The notes: generated by a model not told the origin, from the sequence alone. A stretch of DNA of 64,000 nt from Kingdonia uniflora (GCA_014058105.1 JACGCM010002086.1:372001-436000); one strand, 5' to 3'. Positions 1 to 10,015 are shown, counted from the stretch's first letter. Made by a program: numbers and translations.

Positions 1-54
1 ATTTGTTCCAAAGTAAAAATAAAATGAAGAAAAAACTCAATCCAAAGCATATAC

Positions 55-1062
55 TGTAAGGGCTTATTTCTAATCCTCCTACTAAGCCTGAGATTCGAGC
101 TCACATGGTTCGTATAAACATACTGATAACCAACCAAGGACTGAGAGTAAGCAGATTACAATATAGACGACCTCACCTACAGTTCGAGGATATTGAAGCA
201 TCTAGTAACATTGCACTGCAGAAGGCACTAAGATATCCATCAACAGATCGTATACATACGACCTTCGCTAGAGATCGCATCTTCACCAACAGTCTGAAGT
301 TACAGCTAAGATCATCAAGAAATCCGTTACAAGATCAACAAGTATCAGATAACAAGACGTTATAAGAGCATCTGTAGTCGTATATTGGCTTAAAGTTAAA
401 TTTGGAGAGCCAAATATCTATAAAACACCTACATCCGACTCTCCAAATTAAAGTTAAATTGCCTAAAGTCATATTTGTTTATCAAATTTGACTATTTTTT
501 TCACTCTTCAAACCAAATTTAATGAAACAAAATCTACCCAAAAATTAAAGATTTTATGGAAAAGTTGACATGTGGCATTTGACGAGTACTTTTTGAGGAG
601 TCGGATGTAATGAATTTTTTTTATGACTTTTATTAGCCAGTAAAGCCAAATTTGGTGGCTAATATTTGAAGAGTAGACTACAGATGCTCTAAGAGACCTC
701 ATAAAAGACTCATCAAATCTGATATTGTAACGTTCCTCATTAAAGCAATAACGGTCATATTATAAGACCTATAAAAAGAGACCTGGAGATCAGGATCCAG
801 GACGACTATTATCATCTACAAAACTCTTAGAGAAAGTGATCTCTACCAAAACTCAGATATCCAATCTCTTTCTCTTTGTAATAGTTAGCATCTATATAAA
901 CACTATTCTTTCAGAAATCCTCAGGAGAGGTCGTGGTTTTTAACCCATTCAAGGGTTTTCCACACTAAAACTTATGTTAATTGCTTCTAGTTCCTAGTTA
1001 ATATTCCATATTTCAAGGGTGTAAGGCACTATCTTCGTCCAATACGAAAATAAGCTATTACA
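55..1062 (+). mobile_element. solo LTR with nested MITE, X1 copy
   Basis: The LTR starts TGTAAGGGC and ends CTATTACA, and is flanked by a TATAC target duplication at 50-54 and 1063-1067. Subtracting the 324-base MITE and its 3-base duplication leaves about 681 bases. A TATA-like CCTATAAAAAG lies near 770. The sequence is distantly related, in inverted orientation, to the LTRs of the short element at 1902-4379 (shared block around 725-775). The target is the intron just after the splice donor of the coiled-coil exon. Paralogues at 54250-54260 and 61882-61892 show the site without the insertion. No protein is encoded; the 86-codon open frame inside is chance. Confidence 0.85.
366..689. mobile_element. 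PIF/Harbinger-type MITE, X1 copy
   Basis: The 14-base terminal inverted repeats GAGCATCTGTAGTC/GACTACAGATGCTC are perfect and flanked by TAA target duplications (363-365, 690-692). That 3-base TWA duplication and a GAGCATCT start are typical of Tourist-like MITEs. The 324-base AT-rich body has no coding capacity. It sits inside the solo LTR. Copies at 15122-15445 and 18826-19155 travelled with the duplicated segment. Confidence 0.88.
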
Positions 1063-1067
1063 TATAC

Positions 1068-1610
1068 CTTAAGAATATCTTTCACTAATGTCTCATGGTA
1101 TTGACTTCTCACCATCTCGTTGAAGAGAATCTAATTTATTCTTCAGCTCCTTTTGATGCTCAGAGATACCCTTCTGAACATTCAACTATCTCAGCTGATA
1201 GCCTAGATATTTTAAGGTTCTTGTCAACACTCCTCAAGTATTGATCTAACAATACTTTAATGGGAGAAAGGTCATAATGATTGTCGACCGTGTTTTGGAG
1301 GGTTTCTAAATCCCCCTTTGACCATTCTTGAAGATGTTCAAGTTTTTGTGCCTTCATGTCTTCGACAAACCTTTTGATCATCCACTTGAAAAATCGGCCC
1401 TCAAAAGATATTTTGCGGTCGCTATCAACGTTTCTTTTAGACATGGTGAGGTGAAGCGTCGTGGGAATATGACTTCTCGTCATCAGAGTCACTGATGATT
1501 ATGACATCTGTAACAGTACTATTATGAAGTAATTTTACACGGGGAGAACTCAGGGGAGATGGGTGTCCCTTTTTCTGTAGGGCGTTGTGAGCTCGACCCT
1601 TCACTACTCC
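1068..1610 (-). pseudogene. coiled-coil/SIM exon, X1 copy (broken)
   Basis: The exon has a plausible acceptor (GTTTGCAG) at 1611-1618 and donor AAG|GTATA at 1067. Conceptual translation includes a hydrophobic-acidic stretch VIIISDSDDE, similar to a SUMO-interaction motif, then a helical Lys/Glu/Leu-rich coiled-coil stretch with EWSKGDLETLQN and LLDQYL motifs (open from 1492 to 1160). It is broken relative to the F1 paralogue: the frame shifts just before MSKRN, and a 14-base deletion between CATG repeats near 1090 introduces a stop. The protein family is not recognised by name. X2 is nearly identical in sequence. Confidence 0.6.
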
Positions 1611-1901
1611 CTGCAAACAATAGAGACATTATGAGAGGGTAGTCGTACCAGGTATTTACAAGTGTAGATATAAATAGTGAATAGTCATCATATATACCAA
1701 TAGCATTACTCTTCAGCTCAGGCCCAATCCTAGACGGAACAAGTGAATTACTATTCTGAAATTGTTATTAAGATAGAAGAAAGTTAGCATAGAAGAATCA
1801 AATATATAAATTGAAGGATCTCATAAAAAAAAAAAACAACAACCATATATGCTAGCTGTAACATATAGTATAAAATATTGTTACTACCTTACCGCCAGCA
1901 G

Positions 1902-4379
1902 TGTAATAACCTATTTTCGTAGAGAGCGAAAATAGCTTTACACCATAGAATTTTGAATGATATGAGAGTGAAAGTAATAGCAAGCACAAAGATTTAGCGT
2001 GGAAAACCCTTGAATGGGTAAAAAACCACGACCTCTCCTGAGGATTTGAGAAATAGTTGTTTATAGATTGCTAACTATTACATGGGAGAGAGATATTAGA
2101 AAAGGTCTCTCAGAAGCTATGTCCCGAAGGTGTGTTAGTGAAGCTCCCTCCTCTTAAACTGTAGCTCTCTGTGCCTATTTATAAGTCTTATAACATGACC
2201 GTTATTTGCTTTAATGAGGAACGTTACAATATCAAAATTTGATGAGTCTTCATAATGGTCGAATAACGGCTTGAGTAACTCTTCTTCTTTGTAACCGCTC
2301 CATAATGTGTCATAAATGCGCCACGTGTTTGTTTACGAGGTCAAGTAAATGCGTGATGGTCGAATGCTGAGACCTGAGCTTGAGTTTTAGAACTGGCTTT
2401 TACATCTAATCGGGCTGAAGGTCGATTTCTGGGTTTAGGTTGAGTATTGGAAATAAGTCACCACATTCGCCCCGTCTCAGCCAATAGCACGAGAAACATC
2501 ATAAGCAAGTGGTGTTGGTTGAGATACATATTTGACCTTTGGATATGTAAACTGCATGGTTGGATTGGTTTGAACCAACGACCAACGTAAAGAGGGATAT
2601 AGATTGTTCGAAGCTGAAGTTGAGGTCGGGCTCTCCCCGGAGTGTGATGGTTGAATGATGCGTGCTGACTGATGCGAATAATGGCTGCATTGGGAACGAC
2701 CTGTATTGCATTGAGTGTTGTATAGAAGGGAGACCAATCGTTGTTTATCGCTACAAAAAATATTATATGTGTATGAGATGTCTATCGGTTAAAAAGCTAT
2801 AATTACCTATGCTTTTAACTATTGAATGTAGAATGTATTCTCTGGACAAGAAGTTAGTGTGCTTCAGCCCTTAGAAGATGTATGGTTCCTTAGTTTAAAA
2901 AGCAAGTTGTATATATACTTTTGCCTTTGGACGATGTATGTGTACGTGGGTATAAAGCTATTAATATTTAAGCTTTAGCCTTCGAACTAGAAGTGTCTCT
3001 GGGGTGTACAACTGAAAAGCTTGGTCCGTCCAGACATGGCAATCGTCGGTATGAAGCTAGAGTGTATTATGTATCTATTCTTCAACCTCAGACTATAGAG
3101 TGGTGTTCTCCGGCATAAAGTTAGTATTATGCTTTAACCTTTGGATATAGATATCAGTGAGAGAGTAGCTCTGATCATCGAAGATGTGTCCGCAGGTTAA
3201 AAAGTATATATGCTTCTAACATCGGAAATTAAAGTATCGATTGAAAGCTAGTATGAATTTAGCTTTAATAATCGAATGTAGTTGAAACTGTAAGCTGAAG
3301 CTAAAAATATAAGATAAAAATACTTAGCTGGTAATTGAGTTAAAGCTGAAAGTGAGCTAAGAATCTGAAGCTGAATTTGAGTATTGTGTCTGAATCTAAA
3401 CTCAGGCTCGCCCCGAGTATGATTTACGTTGATTGATATTAAGCATGTTGTGTCTGAAGCTGAGGACGAGTGTTGTGTATGAATCTGAAGTCGTGACATC
3501 AACAACTACAGTAACTTCGAACAATAACAGCTACAGTAACTTCAAACTGCTACAGATACAGTACTTTGAATAGTACATTTACAGTAACTTTCGAACTGCT
3601 ACAGTACTTTGAATAGTACATCTACATTAACTTCGAACTGCTACAGTACTTTGAACTGCTACAGCTCGATGAAATTTCATCTCGATTCAACTCGACTCAG
3701 AGAGAGAGAGGTTCTGTTTGTTATGTGTTTCTTGCTATTCTTCAGAGAGGAAGAAATATCAGTTGGATCGAAGAACGATGACTAAATGCTTCGATTCCCA
3801 CAGACGGTGCCAAATGTAATAACCTATTTTCGTAGAGACCAAAAATAGCTTTACACCATAGAATTTTGAATGATATGAGAATGAAAGTAATAGCAAGCAC
3901 AAAGATTTAGCATGGAAAACCCTTGAATGGGTAAAAAACCACGACCTATCTTGAGGATTTGAGAAAGAGTTGTTTATAGATTGCTAACTATTACATGGGA
4001 GAGAGATATCAGAAAAGGTCTCTCAGAAGCTATGTCCCGAAGGTGTGTTAGTGAAGCTCCCTCCTCTTAAACTGTAGCTCTCTGTGCCTATTTATAGGTC
4101 TTATAACATGACCGTTATTTGCTTTTTAATGAAGAACGTTACAATATCAAGTTTTGATGAGTCTTCATAATGGTCGAATAACGGCTTGAGTAACTCTTCT
4201 TCTTTGTAACCGTTCCATAATGTGTCATAAATGCGTCACGTGTTTGTTTACGAGGTCGAGTAAATGCGTGATGGTTGAATGCTGAGACCTGAGCTTGAGT
4301 TCAGAACTGGCTTTTACATCCAATCGGGCTGAAGGTCGATATTTGGGTTTAGGTCGAGTATTGAAAATAAGTCATCACA
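1902..4379 (-). mobile_element. short non-autonomous LTR retroelement (TRIM/LARD-like), copy 1
   Basis: Two direct LTRs (1902-2465, 564 bases; 3815-4379, 565 bases) flank 1.35 kb without coding capacity. The target duplication is AGCAG (1897-1901, 4380-4384). Read on the minus strand, the 5' LTR at 3815-4379 is followed by TTTGGCACCGTCTGTGGG, a plant gypsy-type primer-binding region. A purine-rich GAGACGGGGCGAA abuts the other LTR at 2466-2478. With no gag or pol it must have been mobilised in trans. It split a small exon: one part at 4385-4415 with acceptor TTTTCAG, the remainder at 1893-1901 before donor GTAAGG. Confidence 0.88.
2466..3814 (-). repeat. degenerate repeats in the internal region of the short LTR element
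   Basis: This 1.35-kb internal region shows no protein. From about 2790 to 3270 it consists of loosely repeated 50-70-base blocks carrying AAAGCT...GCTTTAACCTTTGG...ATGTAT patterns. From about 3500 to 3680 a shorter degenerate unit, near CTGCTACAGTACTTTGAA, recurs. Such non-coding tandem structure is common in non-autonomous Tat-type elements. The X2 copy (17221-18303) is truncated at its right end. The X3 copy (20940-22235) is complete apart from a deletion near 21548. Confidence 0.6.
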
Positions 4380-4384
4380 AGCAG

Positions 4385-5575
4385 TGTTCTTCATCAATTA
4401 TTGCTTACTCGCGTACTGAAAATTGTAGTCATGGTAATCCAGAGCCTTATTCAAGTTTAATTAAAGATTCATGATTGATTATAAAAACCGACGTTTTAAA
4501 GACCCGCAAGTGCACGGTGTACCGTTGAACACAAATAGTAGCGGGGTCGTATCCCAAGAGACTTGTATGTGCGAATTATGTTTCGAGCTATTAATTTTAT
4601 CCAATAAGAGTGAGAACCAATGCTCGATTCCACTCCACCCGTTGTAACCATAAGATAACATACTTAATTAGAGTATGTCACAACTTTTCGTATCGCATAT
4701 CCTTGGTCGGGTATATGCAATACATCATGAGATATGAAAAATAATCATTAGGAATTGTTCATAAGCCACCTTACTCAATCATGGTCCGGTTGATAAAAAC
4801 GGGTTATGTTCTCTTCTCCATATTCCAAACCATTTTGTAATGGTCAAACAAGATGGTTTCTTAGATTCTTTACTTCCTCGAATCCAAGCTATGGTCAAGC
4901 TAGGATCGTAGGGAGAAGAATAAACATTAAAACGGAGGAAGGAAAAGTAACTACTCTAGCTAAACTATGCTATTTTATACTAAAGCTACATTTGGTGGAG
5001 CTTTCTCTAGCTTTGGCTAAGAGGATTAACTACTTATCCCTTTGATGATCATTGCCATATTACTTGCTTTAAAGAAAATGACAATACCTAAAGAAGAAGA
5101 AGAAGAAGAAGAAGAAGTTTTATTGCTTATTGAACCTTGATATTACACTCTCCCAAGATGTCTCTCATGGGTGAGATTCCCCTCCTATTTATAGTATATG
5201 AGGGGTTACAAAACATCACCATTAATATAAAATCCCCTAAACAATGCCTTAGACCATACATAAATATTACAACTCATAAGAATAATCTCTACATTAAATT
5301 CTCTTCAATGGTCTTCCACGGGCCTTTAGTTGACAACTTCAAATGAAGATATTGTTGGAGTGCATCACCCTTGTTCTTCGTTAAAAACCGGAAAAATGTA
5401 CGACTTATATATTATGTGTCCGATTCTGTAAATACAAGCAAAAACACTATTAATATCACATTTATTTAATTAATAACTATATATCTAGATATAAATTTAG
5501 TAGTTGTACACGTAAATATTACGTGTCTATCAATTCAAGTTCTTAAATCAACAAATATACCATATATTTGTCGAA
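4385..5575. other. duplicated non-coding spacer between the short LTR element and the YABBY-like exons, copy 1
   Basis: No gene is seen. The block repeats at 10585-11840 and 22802-24000. From about 4490 to 5370 it looks like a repeat insertion (the CGCAAGTGCACGG...GGGGTCGTATCC phrase is common in plant LTR-type repeats), but I could not set its ends. An AGA microsatellite at about 5092-5117 varies in length among copies (also 11355-11374 and 23509-23535). Copy 2 keeps about 60 bases (10815-10874) missing from copies 1 and 3. Confidence 0.5.
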
Positions 5576-5669
5576 TGATAGTACTACATATTTAGTTGAG
5601 TGTACTAAAAAATTCGATGAGGGTCAGTCCATCTTGAATGAAATACTTTAGGTCCCACTATATACTTAC

Positions 5670-5916
5670 ATTTTTTGCAGCAATAGCTAGCGCCTTCTTT
5701 GGAGGCAGATTGGGATCTATCCTTCTCCGGCGCTTTATTACATCCCTGTTAGTGTAAGAACCGTAAAACGAAATTCAAAGTTGGTGGATTATCTGGCTTA
5801 CACGTTATTGATTTGAATTATAGTTAAAATGCCTCTAAATAATAATAATCGTACCCTATCCATAAATTGTAGTATACTGGAGCTCTTTTCTTTTTTGGAG
5901 CTTTAGGAAGTTCCAT
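5670..5916 (-). pseudogene. YABBY/HMG-like two-exon fragment beside SAP copy 1
   Basis: Exon 1 is 5855-5916 (ATG at 5916; donor GG|GTACG) and exon 2 is 5670-5745 (acceptor CCTAACAG-like, donor AAT|GTAAG). Phases match, giving a short open product that starts MELPKAPKKKRAPVYYN and ends ALAIAAKN. The AxxYN...DPNLPPKKALAIAAKN pattern resembles the C-terminal helix-loop-helix of YABBY proteins (YNxFIKEEI...NPDISHREAFSTAAKN), but conserved residues have drifted. The third exon is shortened compared with its paralogue at 39259-39312, which breaks the frame. This is probably a relic; family assignment is tentative. Confidence 0.5.
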
Positions 5917-6632
5917 TCTCCACGTGCAAAATTTCTACATAATCGAAGTATAACTTATAATGACTACTATATGATCATTTGTAACTCTGAATTATCACCA
6001 TGGTTGCAGAAAAAGATAATGTATATCGAGAATTACGAACATAAGGTCGTACTGTTTTGCTTAACTTGAGCTCTACTTAGTACATTAGATTAGCTAAGCT
6101 TTACTCTTATACACAAATACGCGAATCCAATGCTTAGCATATATGCTGAAATAATTAATCACTTTTTGTTAAGAAGGCCTAATTTGAGAGAGAGAGAGGT
6201 ACTAAGAACCCTAAGTCTCACTTTTTGTTGGATAAAGCTAAAAACCCTAATTTCTCTTCGTTTTATACTTTTGTGATTATCAATTTTCGATTTTCACCGT
6301 TGGATTGTTCATGCCTGATCAACGGTGGAGATTGAATCCTAATTGGCTTGGTTCAGAAGCCTAATTTGATTGGGATTCTGATTTGCATGTAAACGATACC
6401 AATAAGAGCTTTTAAGAATTTAATTTTATTATACCTGAAATACCCTTGTAATTGCTGAATATATTATTATCTATAGAAGATAATAGAAGGGGTATTTCTG
6501 TCTATTAAGAAGGCCGAATTATTATTTGATTGTGATTCAGAGGCATAGCAATTGTATTTAAACTATGATACCCATAATATCATTAAAAGATTAGATTACA
6601 GCTTGACCTAGGAACTTAGGCTATGTTTGTCC
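5917..6632. promoter_or_regulatory. divergent intergenic/promoter region between YABBY-like exon 1 and SAP copy 1
   Basis: No gene is seen here. The stretch is repeated with few changes at 12188-12895 and 24348-25055. Copy 1 carries a 9-base addition making a palindrome AGCATATATGCT near 6138, which the other two lack. Part of it (GA run, AAGAACCCTA, GATAAAGCTAA) is recognisable at 40255-40395, where no SAP gene follows. Confidence 0.5.
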
Positions 6633-6639
6633 TATAAAA
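6633..6639 (+). promoter_or_regulatory. TATA box of SAP copy 1 (same box at 12896 and 25056)
   Basis: The motif TATAAAA lies 126 bases before the start codon in a conserved block. Transcription would begin near 6665, leaving a 5' leader of about 95 bases without an upstream ATG. Farther up, the shared promoter holds a telo-box-like AAACCCTAA near 6243, a GA run near 6186-6200, and a G-box CACGTG at 5921-5926. The G-box lies just upstream of the divergent minus-strand ATG at 5916. Confidence 0.7.
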
Positions 6640-6758
6640 CAAGCCTATGTATTCACTGAGAGATAATTGCAAGTTTGTGCAGAGATCATAAGGGCTAACA
6701 TAATAAAACTAAGTTGAGATTCGAAATTGTTTTGTTTCGATTTAATAGTTTGAAGAAG

Positions 6759-7241
6759 ATGGGTTCTGAAGATAGTGGGAGCAGAATCAACGAGCAACAA
6801 GCATGCGCGAAAGGGTGCGGGTTCTTTGGTAACCCAGTGACGCAAAACCTTTGTTCCAAGTGTTTCCGAGATAGTAGAATCGAAGAAGAGAAAGCTGCAT
6901 CAGCCAAAGCTAGTTTTGAAAAGTCTAGGAACCCCCCATTGCCTTCATCGAAAGGGAGTTCACTTTCGGTTAACGTAGAATCTGCAGCATCTTCGTCGTC
7001 AAGTTTATCTGATTTGGCTAGCTTGGTTGCCAAGGACACGGTTGTGAAGAATAGGTGTTCATGTTGTAACAAACGGGTGGGGTTGACGGGGTTTCAGTGC
7101 AAGTGTGGGAGCACGTTTTGTTCAATGCATAGGTACCCAGAGAAGCATGAGTGCGGGTTTAACTTCAAGGCTGTGGGTCGTGAAGCAATTTCGAAAGCCA
7201 ATCCAGTTGTGAAGGCGGACAAGTTAGATAGTCGAGCTTGA
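6759..7241 (+). CDS. SAP: A20/AN1 zinc-finger stress-associated protein, copy 1
   Basis: A 160-residue intact protein. The A20 finger uses C16, C20, C32 and C35 (C-x3-C-x11-C-x2-C). The AN1 finger uses C100, C103, C114, C116, C121, H124, H130 and C132, the full plant SAP consensus. A serine-rich linker (about 60-90) joins them. Plant SAPs are usually intronless and 150-180 residues long, as here. Family members bind ubiquitin through A20, some act as E3 ligases, and they modulate abiotic-stress responses; that role is inferred from the family. The start is the first ATG after the TATA box; the reading frame stays open upstream to 6714 but has no ATG there. Copy 1 differs from copies 2 and 3 by one synonymous change (P127 CCA versus CCG). 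Its 3' flank diverges from the others at about 7440. Confidence 0.97.
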   Translation: MGSEDSGSRINEQQACAKGCGFFGNPVTQNLCSKCFRDSRIEEEKAASAKASFEKSRNPPLPSSKGSSLSVNVESAASSSSSLSDLASLVAKDTVVKNRCSCCNKRVGLTGFQCKCGSTFCSMHRYPEKHECGFNFKAVGREAISKANPVVKADKLDSRA

Positions 7242-7560
7242 GTAGCTGTTTTTCTCTATTTTAATGAAATGCAAGAGTGATGGGTTGTGATGCTTCAATG
7301 GGATACCTTAATAATAACATTGTTATGGTGTCATTGAGGTTGATTGGGATCTTTTCTTTGATTTTTGTTTGTCACCATACAGTTTGTGTTATAATCTTGC
7401 AGTTTTTAAACTTCAGTTGTAAACTTAGATTTGTTTTGTAACAACTATACATGAAAACCAAACCTAGAAAATGTGATTTTTTAATCCTTTACAAGAGAAG
7501 GATCTGAAGATGATCCTCTGAGCAACTCTAAAAAGTATTATAAAAGAAAGACGTATAATA
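7242..7560. other. 3' flank of SAP copy 1
   Basis: This is the 3' untranslated region and spacer. It matches copies 2 and 3 to about 7440 and then diverges, marking an edge of the duplicated unit. An AATGAAAT near 7261 could serve as a polyadenylation signal. No gene is seen. Confidence 0.5.
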
Positions 7561-7567
7561 GTTAGCA

Positions 7568-7993
7568 ACAAACTAGAAGAACATAAAAATAGACAAAGTA
7601 AATTAATATTTTATTACCTTTATCGAATTTTTCTAATTCTTTAACCTTGGTCAATACCTCACAAATATTAATTGGGACCATAGTTGGTCGAAGCCAATCT
7701 TGCGCACAAATAAGAGTTTTCACCGTGGTAGGAGTCAATGAACTATGAAAAGAGTTAAGTATTCGACCTCCCATGCTAAAAGCCGACTCCGATGCAACTG
7801 AACAGACGGGAATAACCAATACATCTCTTGCAACAAGGGAAATGATTCGATACCTTGATGAGTTCGTCTTCCACCAATCTAATATATCAAATTTCTCTAC
7901 CTTTATTGGATCGCACGTCTGTCCCAAGAACTTTTTAACCTCCAAATTGTTCTCCAAACTACTTTTTTTCTCCAAGTGTTTTTCACATTCCAA
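7568..7993 (-). pseudogene. hAT transposase C-terminal fragment (hATC dimerisation domain)
   Basis: About 140 residues remain open. They contain the hATC signature: ILDWWK, then RYRIISLVARDVLVIP, SVASESAFSMGGRI and LICAQDWLR, as in plant RICESLEEPER/BED-type hAT proteins. The N-terminal BED finger, catalytic regions and terminal repeats are absent. This is a truncated relic of a hAT transposase or a domesticated relative, lying just after SAP copy 1 at the edge of the duplicated unit. Confidence 0.85.
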
Positions 7994-8096
7994 AGTGGGT
8001 TATTCATAGTTATTCGTCGTCAGAGATTGTACGTGGAGCAACTGCAGCTGGACTGACACTGAACAGGTAAGTGGGTTTGTATCTCTTTGCTCTAAA

Positions 8097-8927
8097 TGTC
8101 AAGCCCTTAGTATTTTACAGAGTATGAAAAGAAAGTGATGTCTTTTTGAGAAAAATAGGTCTCTGTTCGAACAGGCTTTTGTTCAGTTCGAATAAGATCT
8201 TGTTTGAATAAGAGTTAGTATCTATTGGAGCATTTAGGCTCAAAACTATGTTTGTTCGAATAAGATTTTGGTCATGTTTGAATAAAACTTGTTATGTTCG
8301 AATAAACTATTTCTCTGTTCGAATAAAACTTATTTTGTTCGAATAAACTCTTTATCTATTCGAACAAATTGCCTCAAAACTTTATTTGTTCGAATAAGAT
8401 CTTGGTCATGCTCGAATATAAATTATTCTATTCGAATAAACTTTGTCTCTCTTCGAACAGAGGTTGGGTTTTCAGTTTTCCTATTTAAGACATCATTTCT
8501 TTTCTCATAACTTACCTCTTCTAAAACCTATTTTTTGAGGGCTTAAATTTTTAGAGAGAGAAGATATTTCTTTGAGCGATTCAAACGAGAACTAACAATT
8601 CAAACTTGAATCAATCATTGAATCACAAACCCAATTTATAATTTGAAGAACTTGTGAGATTCAAGATTGAAAGCTTTGACGAGAAATTGAAGCAAGGCGT
8701 TGCGAAAACGTGAAATTGATTGCGAGGAGTTCAATTAGAAGAGAGGTAACCACGGGATGTGTTTATCGAGTCTGTAAGTAAATAAATTATTGTAATTTCT
8801 TTTCAATAGTGGATTGTTTAGCTGTCGGGTGATTAGACAACGACATGTGGGTTTTTCTCCTGAGAATGGTTTCCCACAGGGTTAAAATTCTTTGGTCTTG
8901 TGTTTAATTTTCAATTGCTTGTTGACA
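8097..8927 (+). mobile_element. candidate solo LTR with TTCGAA-rich U3
   Basis: The 831-base block begins TGTCAAGC and ends GCTTGACA-like (GTTGACA). The end hexamers are inverted (TGTCAA/TTGACA). Flanks CTAAA (8092-8096) and CTAGA (8928-8932) could be a target duplication with one mismatch. From 8165 to 8465 it contains at least ten variants of GTTCGAATAA/GTTCGAACA, followed by a TATA-like CTATTTAAG at about 8481. A GTTTTTCTCC...TTCCCACAGGG stretch near the end resembles plant LTR 3' ends. No internal domain is present. Confidence 0.5.
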
Positions 8928-8932
8928 CTAGA

Positions 8933-9913
8933 TAATCGAATCAATTTGAATTAGGTTAAGGTTAGAATATTAATTCAAAGAAATTCGGACCTATTGATTT
9001 AGACCTAAATTAATTAAAATTAGTTAATCTCAAGTAAGCAAATATTTCATTTTGTTCCCTAATAGTCTGACCATGACGTTTTTGTTTATTTCTATTTTGG
9101 CGTGTTATACATTTTATTGAATAATTCTAGGTATTCTAGCTACTTTATGGATTCTACGTAGTGTTATCTGCCTTTTTGTCGAGATTTATCATATTCATAT
9201 GCTTTCTCAATTTTGTTGACATTATGAAACAATCTCATATTCATATGCCTTCTTAATTTTGTTGACATTATGAAACGCCGAAGCGGTAATAAACAAAAGA
9301 ATTATATACAAAGTGCTTATAGAAATGATGTTACGCCATAACACTCGGAGTAGATGAAAGATTCGTATTCAAAATAAAGATTATAAAAAAAGACCACATC
9401 TGCTTTAGTTACCAGTGATGAGAATGATCAGTGTATGATAATAAGTGCAACTTCATTAAACCGGATAGGATGGGAGTCTAGTAAATGTATGGATGTAGCC
9501 CTTTAAGTGATTCACAATTATTCCCATGTTGTGTGATTGGTATATTTGATTTTCTCAGATGTTTGTACATACAGGGCTTAGAGCATTACCTCCAATACAT
9601 TCAAGAATTCATGTCATCAGTTGTTACGGGTATCCCACTCATGTCATAGACATTTACACCAGACGGCACGATAAAAGCCAGGAAAACTGCACGTCAAAGA
9701 GTTTAAACATATTATTACTTAATTTCTCAAATAAATTACACATACAATGGAATATTCAAGCTTCAAATATCCATTGCTTCTTATACCTATAATTTTTTTC
9801 ATGTCATTCATCTCTCTGACATTGTTTACGTCAGTTTAACAAATCCAACTATACAAATTTAATTGAGCATATCTGTCACATTGTACAGATTCCCTTCAGT
9901 ACTGTAGGTACTA
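8933..9913. other. spacer related to 60270-60900, with one possible exon
   Basis: The stretch 9052-9380 is a diverged copy of 60593-60890 (same order, small indels). The stretch 9650-9700 resembles 60250-60300. A possible plus-strand exon follows the acceptor TTTTCTCAG near 9558. One frame gives a short peptide with GLEHYLQYIQEF and FTPDGTIKARKTA, broken by one stop; the second part recurs at 60260. I do not recognise the protein. Otherwise nothing is seen. Confidence 0.3.
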
Positions 9914-10015
9914 TCTGTTTGCTATGTGTTTCTTGCTATTCTTCAGAGAGGAAGAAATATCAGTTAGATCGGAGAACGATGACTAAATGCTTCGATTACC
10001 ACAGACGGCGCCAAA

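Noticed and set aside
105..365. 86-codon frame repeated in X1-X3
   Set aside because: It lies in the U3-like part of a solo LTR and is cut by a MITE; conservation reflects segment duplication only.
6714..6758. N-terminal extension of SAP by 15 residues
   Set aside because: The upstream codon at 6714 is TTG, not ATG. The first ATG at 6759 gives the normal SAP N terminus. The same applies at 12977 and 25137.
6695..7072. 125-codon antisense frame over SAP (also 12958-13335 and 25118-25495)
   Set aside because: It mirrors the conserved SAP coding frame; it has no known domain and needs no separate explanation.
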